Source: Dermanyssus gallinae
Taxonomy: Eukaryota > Arthropoda > Arachnida > Mesostigmata > Dermanyssidae
Reading direction: 5' to 3'
DNA: 64,000 nucleotides
Assembly (NCBI GenBank): GCA_003439945.1
Contig: QVRM01002377.1
Span: forward strand, 310,001 to 374,000
A program made the translations under genes and the position numbers. Below, in pieces: positions 55,761 to 64,000 of this stretch (the stretch's first letter is position 1; the number at the start of each line of letters is the position of its first letter). The notes below the pieces were generated by a model. The model saw nothing but the letters and a program-made list of their open reading frames with translations. It was not told where the DNA came from and did not search any database.

Positions 55761-57239
55761 CTGATATGTCTACACAGCCCTATACGCGCTCCTTCGACTA
55801 ATGTAAAGTCGCCAAGCTCTCTCAGCAGCCGATATACCACGACTGTGCATGGAAATCACATTTTTACGATTAAAAGCTGCCTTCACCATTTTTGCAAGGG
55901 CTCTGCTCACGATAATAAATTCGAATCCGCTTGTGCTGCTGTAGTTAAGTGGAGCTACGACCGCCACCAGCGAGGAAACCCGCTCTGTAGGCTCCAACAA
56001 AGCTTGCTATGACGTATGTACGTATTTTAGTTTTCCGGTGAGTACCCCCCTGTATGGGCTAAGAGCTTTGCTTGCCAGCGTAAACCATCGTTGAAGATGT
56101 CCCAGATGCCTTCGAGTCTTCGAGCCTTCCGCCCCGGTAAAACACCACATTCGACGGCCTCCATCAGGCGCACGTACTGGACTGTACCGGGTGTATCAGT
56201 GCGTATGCGGACAGCGATGGTCACTCATAGCTGTTACTGTCACGGAATCGATCTTGTGTTGCGGTGGAGGTGACTACGGAGGAACGACCTGCGAGTAGCA
56301 TTTTGCTTTTTGGGACCAGGTGGAAGATGTTGGAGGAAACCAAATATGCTACTCCTTATGAATACTTGAGGACCGTCGTTGGACGCACAAAGCAGAATCT
56401 CGTTCAGCGAGCTAAAGAAGCTTAAGAGTGACATTAGTAGCCGTTGTTGTTGTTGTTGTTGTTGTTGTTGCTGCTTAAGAGTGATATTAGTAGTCGAGCC
56501 TTAACATAGTTATGCAGCGGCGACCATCGGAGTCTGGGGAGTTGGCCCCTTTAGACGAGGACTCCTTCGTGCGAACATTTAAGGCGATGTACTCCTTGAC
56601 TCTAGAGGGAACTGTTGAGGATAATACGAGCAAGTCCATTGTGGTGGTATGGTTGCGGTCATTTTAAGAGGCTCGTCGAATAGAAGAATTAACATTTCCT
56701 AACGGTGATTGCTAGCTAGAATACATGGTAAAAGTTAAAATGAGTTTCTCATTGACACAAATTTACATACATAGTTCACATTTGTGCACAAGTTTACACA
56801 AATGCATATAAATATATATGTGGGTCCTGGTCACATTTTGCACATCTACCCTTCCGAATTCCCTCTTAGACAAGACTGATAAAATTCATTGAAGAAGCGA
56901 TCCTCAAATAAATGAGAGACGGCAAGCGAGAGACTGCCCATTAGTTTCGTTAAAAACGACGGGTTTAACGGACGTGGTCATGTGATGGTTAACGCGGTTT
57001 GCCGGCAGTGAGAAAGAAGTTTTCAGAGGAAATTTTACCTCTCATCACTTTAAAAGCAAGCAGGGCAACACGCACATAATACACTTCATTAATAGAAAGC
57101 AATTTATATGCAGTATACAGGACAATTGCGAAATCTGCGGCTTCTGCCGAACATTCTTCTGAGTGCATCGTTCTGAATAAATTGGACTCGACGAGGTATT
57201 CCTATATAGCCTCCCCTTAAACGGGAGGGACATAACATC
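55761..57239. other. Unassigned stretch containing a (TTG)n between direct repeats
   Basis: No gene was recognised. A 24-bp sequence (GCTTAAGAGTGACATTAGTA and four more bases) occurs at 56,420-56,443 and, with two changes, at 56,473-56,496, on either side of a run of TTG. Confidence 0.6.
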
Positions 57240-58230
57240 ATACCATCAATATCAACGTCTCATAGACTAGAAGAAGACTTTCACTTGAGACGCCAATCTG
57301 TTTATGCTTTCTTAACGCCGCAATGATGGAATTGCACTTAAGTACTAGAGCAGCCAGATGGCACTGCCATTTCAACGTCTAATGCAGGTTTAGGCTAAAC
57401 CTTTGGCCGTCTGAGACAAAGCAAAGTGGGTCCTATCAAGTGCACCTGCTGCACATTGACGATTCTCGGAGGCATACGAAACAACTCTACCCCAGTTTTT
57501 CTGGCGTTAGCAACAGGACCAATAACATTGAAGGCCTCGGTAGCCTTCGGCACATACAAGGGCAGTATGTCGCCGTTAAGCTTGATCGGCTCACAACGAA
57601 ATAGCAATAAAGTTTCATCCGCGTACGCGAAAGTCATATCGATATCGTTCGCCGAAATTCAAAGCAGGATGAAATTCACAGAAATAATGAACATGTAGAC
57701 CCATGCACCGATCTTTGAGATGCAACAATATTGACTTCATACCACGTCGATTCAGCATGACCAACCTAAACCACCTGTCTTCTTCACAACAGATTGGTTT
57801 AGATACGACCTAAAGCAATCAATTGTCACCAGTCCTAAATATTTCTAACATTTGAAGGAAAATCGAGTAGCGTAAACACTGACTTCCTGCTAAAGGTGTT
57901 CCAACTCTGTGGCCGCGATTTCCTAAAGCCGAGCTGGCTAGGCGAAAAGAACCTAACTGACTCAAGGTGCCATTCGAGCCACCTAATCACAAGTTTTTCG
58001 AAAACCCTGGACAAATAGGAACTATTTTCGCGCCCTTTAATCTAGTTAAAAACGAACCAGTGTTAATGGATAAGTTAACTATATTGGGGAGCGGACGAGC
58101 AAGTGTCGAGGCATTCATTATCTTTAACTTGCTGGGAACATGAATAGCTCCACAGCCCCAGTCCGCCTTCGTGTTTTTGGAGAACCAATTGAACTTCGAA
58201 TGCGCTAACCTTATCTAATCTTGACCATGT
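57240..58230 (-). pseudogene. LINE reverse transcriptase, decayed
   Basis: Minus strand: PNIVNLSINTGSFLTRLKGA (about 58,080), VFEKLVIRWLEWHLESVRFF and SPSQLGFRKSRP (about 57,950), then MTFAYADETLLLFRC (57,637; YADE for YADD) and VANARKTGVELFRM. These are RT blocks 0 to D of an APE-type LINE. Motifs A and B are not clear. The wording differs from the R1-like copies at 17.6-19.6 and 46.7-48.1 kb. Confidence 0.7.
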
Positions 58231-58748
58231 TTGATTCATCTGCCACATCAATGCTGACTCGGCTCGGATATCTGTCTGGATCTTAGAGGCGGCTACGATG
58301 CTAATAGTTGCGAAGCGTATGTTGAGCTTAGCGGCAATAATCTGGCCGTACTATCCTTAAAGAAAATGAGACGGCATCCAAACAACAATCATGCAAGCAC
58401 TTCTCAATATAATTCGCACGACACGGAATGCCATATATATTCTGGGTGCTCCCGTCATGTGTGAAAGAATCCCACGGGTTCTTCGCACAAAATGAGAAGC
58501 TTTTCTATGAGTTTGCTGAGTTCACCAAGATTGATCCACATGTTGCGGGTGTTCCCGATTTTTAAATAGGCGCATTTTTAGGCCGAAAGCCTTGCTGCTT
58601 ACGACTATACTACTATGGTCACCCTAGGCGAGGTGTTAAACACTAGTTTAGGATGGAGCTTATGGAGAAAGGCATACCAATTTCTATAACTTTGGAAATT
58701 TGTATAAGACGGGCTACGGACCCCGCCGCAGCCTGCTAGGCTGCATCA
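58231..58748. other. Unassigned stretch
   Basis: No recognised feature. It may be the upstream part of the LINE on the minus strand, but no motif is readable. Confidence 0.35.
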
Positions 58749-59400
58749 TTGAAGCAATTTGGTTGTCTGGCGGAATCACTTGATGATGAAGATGCGAAAA
58801 TAAAATTGTGTAAAACAACCAAGTTGGCAGATGCGACGATTAAGAGTCAATTTGACCCTGGCCCTCTGAAAAAGCAGGTAAACCAACATTTTCTTGACGC
58901 TTATAAAAGTGAGAAATCGGCAAGGGATGTCGTGGGTGATCTCACACCACTAAGAGAACAAGCCGTTCTTTAGCGGCTAGGCATTCATTTAGTAATGCTT
59001 TAGTAGGATATGGCTTCAAACCCTGCCCTCCAGTCAGCTTCGCACTATATTTCATCCTAACTCCTTCCGCATGGTGTCGGCTATTACGGTAGACGCCGCC
59101 GTTTGTAAGTCTTTTTTATGTATTGCATGTGATGGTCTTGTTGATTTGGACCGACTAAAAAGAGTAGAAATACCATTCATACTAGAGCCCAAAGGACTGA
59201 GCTCTACATTAAGTTACGACCTAAATTGGGTTACCATATGTCTATGGTCACACGGCAAAGGCCTTCTGAGATGTATTTCACGGCGGCGTTATCATACCTG
59301 CATAGCTGCAGCTGAATAGCGTTATGCGCCCCTAATATAAAAGGGGTGATATGTGTACTCACACCTATCGAGCGAATAAACCAATCAATCAATCAAAACC
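58749..59400 (+). pseudogene. RLE-type LINE 3' fragment, divergent subfamily (copy F)
   Basis: A 74-codon frame (58,749-58,973), KKQVNQHFLDAYKSEKSARD, occupies the place of the thumb. The next frame (59,071-59,319) has LDRLKRVEIPFILEPKGLSS, then WVTICLWSHGKGLL. This resembles the nuclease entry block ILEPPGL...RPDG-T-TPF--GR-LVWD of the other copies, with RPDG decayed. A simple tail AATAAACCAATCAATCAATCAA (59,376-59,397) closes the fragment. Assignment rests mainly on ILEPKGL and its context. Confidence 0.5.
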
Positions 59401-59733
59401 TTTGTCACAGCTCTGTCGAGTGCAGATGTGTCGTAGAACACGCTGATTTGGAAAAGCAAAGGAAAAATCTCAAGTTGTCGAGGAGCTTCATGTCTAATGC
59501 ATTGGAGATACAGGGTATTATAACGGTCGGCACCGCGACGTTCTCGAAAATATCGCAAAACGTTTAGAGGCTATTACGGGCAACAGACGCAAAGTTATGT
59601 TTCTTAAGCAGAACTTAGTTGGCAATTTGTGAAGCAAACGTGGCTTCTATTATAAAGGCCATAGGCTGACGCGAAATTAACTTAAATAACAGTAAAAACG
59701 TTCATTCAACACAATTGTGGAAATCGAAGACTA

Positions 59734-59734
<1 letters not shown>

Positions 59735-59818
<84 letters not shown>
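59735..59818. repeat. (ATT)n microsatellite, about 28 units
   Basis: Pure ATT/TTA trinucleotides. On the minus strand this is an (AAT)n tail directly after repeat R1. Confidence 0.95.
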
Positions 59819-59819
<1 letters not shown>

Positions 59820-60006
59820 CCCCTTGGCTATCGTGGACTAGCCAGCGCGGGCGTTGGCCACATACGGCGCCTATACGCGCATTTTCTTGAGGACCACCTT
59901 AAGAGCGCCGGTCTTGAGTCATCTAGCGTTTAGGGCAAGCATGAAGTCGGACTGACAAAAGAAGATATTTAAGGCCACAGTGAAGCCAAGATTAACCGCG
60001 TTTCTC
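59819..60006. repeat. Direct repeat R1
   Basis: Starts CCCCTTGGCTATCGTGGACT and ends ATTAACCGCGTTTCTC. It is nearly identical to R2 at 61,008-61,207, with a few substitutions and a deletion of about 11 bp near 59,962. It is preceded by (ATT)n. Confidence 0.9.
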
Positions 60007-60984
60007 TTCGGATTGTATTGAATGCATTGCAAAAGTCTAGCTTAACCATTACGCGCGCAGGTCCTTCTACTTCAACGTAGGCTCGGGCGGCGTGAATTGC
60101 CGCTTCCGCTCCGCCCTTAACTGTTACACCGACCTGGTGCGGGTTTATCGCTGCGAGAATTGCTCTCTTATTTGTGGCCAAAGCTATCTTTGCTGCCAGT
60201 CTCCTTAAGGTCAGTCCGCATGCAACTGGGCGTATAGAGCCTGTTTTCTTCCGAAGAGCAGTAAGGTTTGCTCCGTAGAAGATCGAGAAAATGGTGGTAG
60301 TCTACCATTAATTGCGTTCTCCATAAGAACTCTGAGCTCCTCTAATAATCTTGTTGAAGATAGAATCGTTTGGTCTAGCATACCTTTTAGTTGTCGTGGA
60401 CGTAAGCCATTCAGCCCTGCTCCTGAAGCTAGCACGAAAGATCCCACTGCCTACAATACTAGAAGATCTGACACAGGTCTATGTTCATCCATTGTAGGCT
60501 CATTCATTGCTTCTGTATTCTCGCTGCTAATGTTGTCAAGCGGAGGATGCTTGCGCTTAAGTTCCTCCTCTTTATTGTGGTCGACAGGGGCGATAACGTC
60601 AGAAGACATCAGCGCACGTACTGCGCTCGTACGTCGCCTTCAGCCAGCTTGCGCTCTGCGAGGCCTACGTGGTGGTCTTTATGGCGTTCCGTTCTGTGCG
60701 TTGTTGTATATGTATCTTCTGTGAGGCACATATTAAGGTTAGTGTTGTCTAGGCTTGTTCTGTTACGTTGGATTTGCTGGCATAGCGTTGAGTCAACAGT
60801 TTTATGTCTCGGAAGGGCAAATATTAGTATTGGTATCGACAAGAGCTTTACCCATGATGTTACGTCTTTCTTTCGGTTGAAGTCACGCAGTGCTCTTGCA
60901 AACGCTGCTGCGCATGGTTCCCTGACGCCCCTGGATTTTATTCGTATTAACCGAAAGCGTTTGCGCGCTTGAGCCAGGAGTTGC
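60007..60984 (-). pseudogene. RLE-type LINE fragment (copy G), N-terminal linker to RT motif A
   Basis: Minus strand: RFRLIRIKSRGVREPCAAAF and ARALRDF (about 60,950) match the linker RIRLIRIVPKSVRRQVAEAL of copy D. Then SGAGLNGLRPRQLKGMLDQT (60,410) and LLFGRKQALYAQL (for FGARLFALKKK). NKRAILAAINPHQVGVTVKG and MVKLDFCNAFNTIRRE (motif A intact) follow, stopping exactly at R1. Everything after motif A is missing. Sequence differences from copies A, C, D and E indicate another subfamily. Confidence 0.8.
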
Positions 60985-61207
60985 TTATTATTATTATTAT
61001 TATTAGTATCCCCTTGGCTATCGTGGACTAGCCAGCGTGGGCGTTGGCCACATACGGCGCCTATACGCGCATTTTCTTGAGGACCACTTAAAGAGCGCCG
61101 GTCTCGAGTCATCTAGCGTTAAGGGCAAGGATGAACTCGGACTGACAAAAGAGATTGTGAAGAAGATATTTAAGGCCACAGTGAAGCCAAGATTAACCGC
61201 GTTTCTC
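60985..61207. repeat. (ATT)n and direct repeat R2
   Basis: Short (ATT)n at 60,985-61,006, then R2 at 61,008-61,207, the longer partner of R1. A plus frame across R2 (61,037-61,252) reads LYAHFLEDHLKSAGLESSSV and further, but R1 breaks the same frame with a stop, so coding is unproven. Confidence 0.85.
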
Positions 61208-62351
61208 CGACAAAGGTTGGGACTACAACAACACCAAATTTATGTTGAGTGATCAGCCACACTCAAGCAATAGTATTACAAACACTTGCAAGAAATATAT
61301 AATGTATATATTAGTAATGGTGATACTTGTACATATTAATAATTAATCCTTCTTAAATTATGATTGTCATTGAAAATAATTTGTTGGCGTTGTTGTTGGC
61401 ATACTTTTACTGATATGTCGCGCGTTGTTGTGTATATTGTACTTCTTATAATTGTTGTTTATCTTGTTTTTAATATTGTGTTTTATTGCTGCTGCAACTT
61501 GGCATATGTACCTTGTGAGACGGTATGTCAGCTTGTAGTGGTCATGTCTGTCATTATGGCGGACGCTGATCACTCGACGTGACAGCGTCACGTCTCTCAC
61601 ACTTGATTTCATTCACAGTAATTGCTGCTCTCATGTTCGCATTCAAACACTTGCCATACTTGGTATTTACATACGGTGCCGTCTGGTCTGTTTATCTAAC
61701 AGCGGCAGCACAGCGGCATTAGGCATTATAACTCGGCTTGTCACTAGCTGGGTTTGCCGTTGATCACGCCGCACTTTCCCTTTTTTCCCCGCCCATAGTC
61801 GTGTACAGCGAGCGACTACTTCCGATGGTCGATCGAATGCCGGAATCGAATGCCGGTAGCGCAAACAGTAGCGTCAGCAGTTGTAGCAAGCAGCCAATGC
61901 AGTGCACACTGTATAGCAGCCGCAACTGCTAGAGATGATATTAATGATGACTTTCCAATACAGAGCAGAGCAGAGAGGACGCCTTTGGGGAATGGCGCAC
62001 TGCCTCTTAGCCGGCTAGTAATCGTCGTCGTCGTCGTCGTCGTCGTCATCGTCCTTCCTTCTCCCACTTTTCCCGTTTCTTCTCCATCTTCCTCTCGTCG
62101 TAGTTGTTTAACGCTATGATTCGGTTCCCCATACATATATACAGACAGTGGGTGGAGTGAATCGCGACAGTGAAAGCATGGCCTGACACAGAGCGATGAC
62201 TCGTGACCACCAGACGCCGCTCATCGGATGGATGACTGGCTCATTGGCCACAATTCACGATGTTGTTGCGATAACATAAATTACAGACGGACACACAGGA
62301 CGCATACTACAAGGTGGCATCATTGGCGTGGTAACAGGCAGACGGTTACAA
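61208..62351. other. Unassigned stretch with (GTC)n
   Basis: A GTC run lies at about 62,022-62,048. Small ORFs overlap on both strands. No domain was recognised. Confidence 0.4.
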
Positions 62352-62640
62352 TGTAGCGGCGTAGTTTAGACTAGTACTAGTACGCTAGTTACGGTTGACG
62401 TCTACCGGGGTGTCGCTGGTTCGAACCCCGTTGTTGATCGATTTTTTTCCAAGCGATGCTCATTAGTAATAGATAATACACCACACCGGTGAAAGTCAGC
62501 AGCCACAAGCTGCCACAAGGACTATTGGGAAAATCTTAGATATGTCAGCATGTCCGGCCCTCGGCGCATTGAAGATGTGCCTTACGGTGATTCCAAGCTG
62601 GCAGGGAGCGAATAATACTCTACAATTAAAAACAGCCTCC
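62352..62640 (+). mobile_element. SINE-B copy 3 (tRNA-derived), longest copy
   Basis: GTAGCGGCGTAGTTTAGACT head, ACGCTAGTTACGG, then a perfect B box GGTTCGAACCC (62,418-62,428). The body has GTTGTTGATCGATTTTTTTC, AAGCGATGCTCATT, GACTATTGGGAAAATC and GCCTTACGGTGATTCCAAG. It is collinear with copies at 5.5 and 28.9 kb, and its distal part with 22.0 kb. Confidence 0.7.
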
Positions 62641-64000
62641 TTAAAAAAGGCAAACTCTTATGTAGGTGCCGTTGTTATATGAGAAAAAGCCAAGCCCCCT
62701 GGAACTCGGCAATGACAGCGCCGGTACAGAAAAGTTAAATCTACCAAGACCTTCGAAAGCCGCGTCACGACGTCGACGTCACGCGCCAATAGCGACTCTA
62801 ATTGGCTTCAATGATATCATGGCAGGGCAGCCAGTGTTTGTGCATATACATCTATCTACATGTTAGCAAGCAGCGCAAACGGACAGAAAGTAAGTGATAT
62901 GGGACACGGTACGAGAAGGCGAGCGGAGGAGGGCCAGCCGGGTGGGTGTTTGCTACCGGTGAGAGAAGTCGGCGAACGACATTTGGGTGGTGTTAATGGG
63001 GAAGGGAACAGGGCACGCCAAGGTGTTTGCTGGAAGGGCAGCGGCATTTCCAGTTTCGCTGGCTGACAGACAAACGCACGCCGAAACAGAAAGACAGATA
63101 GAGAGCAGGAAGGAGAGCGAGACGCGAGAACAGGCCTGTGTCAGCAGGACAACAAGGCACGTTGTTCTGTATCCCGGCACCCTTTACAACGTGCTGCGCC
63201 TGTCTCGGCCGTCGTGTTTTCACCACCCCCCGCCCTCCCTGTCCAACGTTCCTCGCCGATGCCCAGTCCAAGCTCCTGTGCAGCCTCAAGCTGAAAATAC
63301 CGTGGGACGCTATCATCGTAAAGCGCTTATGGCAAAGAGAGGCGTGAGTGAAGAAGAAGCAGCAGCAGCAGCAGCAGCCGGCATACAGAAGCAGGAAAGC
63401 AAGCAAGCAACCAAGCTTGGACGAGGGCCGCTTGTGTGGGCTTCCTAGACGTAGGGAGAAGGAAAAGCTTTACATACCCGTCGCTCTCACCATTGTCATC
63501 ACGATCACCAACAGCACTATCATCGTGTGCTGCGGCGGCAACCTAGAGTCTTCCTGAGGGCCCAACGCAGGGAAGAGAGCATCAGATAGTCATCCTGCTA
63601 CTGCTAGGTCGCGCGACATAAGTCTTATTAATGAGCGAGCAAGCGGGCCCCGCTCTCCAGCCTGTTTGCTCGCTTCGTCGCCTCGAAGCACCGCTAGAGC
63701 GTTTGGCTTTTATTCTGCTATTACAACAACCAGTAACTATAACTGGTAGCACTTTTACTGCTGCTACTGGCTCCATCGCCGCTACTATCATCAGTTAATC
63801 GTAATTACAATAGCCGGAAGGTCGTCCTGTCCGTCATCGCTCTACGTCGATGAGGGCTGCCCCTTTTGCCCGCCAGAGAATGAGGGCAGCGAGGGGGGGG
63901 GGGTTGGATTGACAATGGCGACGACGCGTCTGAATTGACAAATGGCCTTAAGGTGCCAACGAAATAAGCCCACCGAAGGGGACAATTCAGGAAACCTAGC
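62641..64000. other. Unassigned, GC-rich from 62.9 kb, with (CAG)n and poly-G
   Basis: Contains CAGCAGCAG (63,357-63,378) and G-rich runs at 63,890-63,903. Overlapping frames on both strands (62,987-63,448 plus, 62,993-63,406 minus) cannot both be real, and neither shows a known domain. The compositional style matches 7.8-9.0 and 12.2-13.8 kb. Confidence 0.4.

Noticed and set aside
59715..59933. A 72-codon frame with a long poly-Tyr run
   Set aside because: The tyrosines are translation of the ATT microsatellite.
59735..61008. CRISPR-like or satellite array at the paired repeats
   Set aside because: Only two copies about 1.2 kb apart with a LINE fragment between them, in a eukaryotic sequence.
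62352..62440. A functional tRNA gene at the perfect B box
   Set aside because: No complete cloverleaf, no CCA-end stem, and the head is shared with two other SINE-B copies.

Overview
The window looks like a repeat-dominated stretch of an animal genome, most likely an arthropod. I favour a chelicerate such as a mite or tick, but the evidence for that is weak. It is eukaryotic because it carries tRNA-derived SINEs, non-LTR retrotransposons (LINEs) of at least five lineages, mariner/Tc1 transposons with TA target duplications, and many (TA)n, (GA)n and trinucleotide microsatellites. There are no operons, no rRNA genes and no convincing intact host gene. Nearly every recognisable coding stretch is a decayed transposable-element protein interrupted by stops and frameshifts.

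Layout. 0-7 kb: 3' end of a LINE with a restriction-like endonuclease (RLE), a mariner with inverted ends (2.94-4.46 kb), a 1-kb palindromic element (4.5-5.5 kb), a SINE, and an R2-like LINE C-terminus (5.9-6.7 kb). 7-14 kb: mostly unassigned, with GC-rich triplet-repeat patches and one SINE. 14-20.5 kb: a composite palindromic element, a mariner with near-identical 28-bp ends, an R1-like LINE and another LINE C-terminus. 21-28.2 kb: fragments of LINEs and mariner, then a 2.7-kb RLE-LINE that contains a SINE with a perfect 14-bp target duplication, a one-armed relative of the palindromic elements, and a CR1-like LINE. 28-33.7 kb: SINEs, a purine-rich block, a mariner remnant and a cysteine-rich open frame. 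33.8-37.4 kb: the most complete RLE-LINE. It has an apparent gag-like first ORF overlapping the second by ATGA. 37.4-40.2 kb: an opposite-strand LINE with a decayed 2A-like peptide, a PHD-like finger, an APE-type endonuclease and RT. 41.7-49.7 kb: R1-like LINE pieces, a second SINE of the 26-kb family, mariner/Tc1 remnants and a solitary gag-like ORF1 fragment. 51.3-62.6 kb: more RLE-LINE, LINE and Tc1/mariner remnants, a LINE fragment lying between two 190-200 bp direct repeats, and a SINE.

How the parts relate. The autonomous families (LINEs, mariners) are the likely machinery behind the passengers: SINEs presumably depend on LINE reverse transcriptases, and the palindromic TA-flanked elements presumably depend on a Tc1/mariner-type transposase. 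No copy seen here appears able to move itself. The best candidates for something new are the two-ORF organisation of the RLE-LINE at 33.8-37.4 kb and the family of full-length-palindrome elements. All family assignments come from reading motifs in translations by eye; no database search was run.
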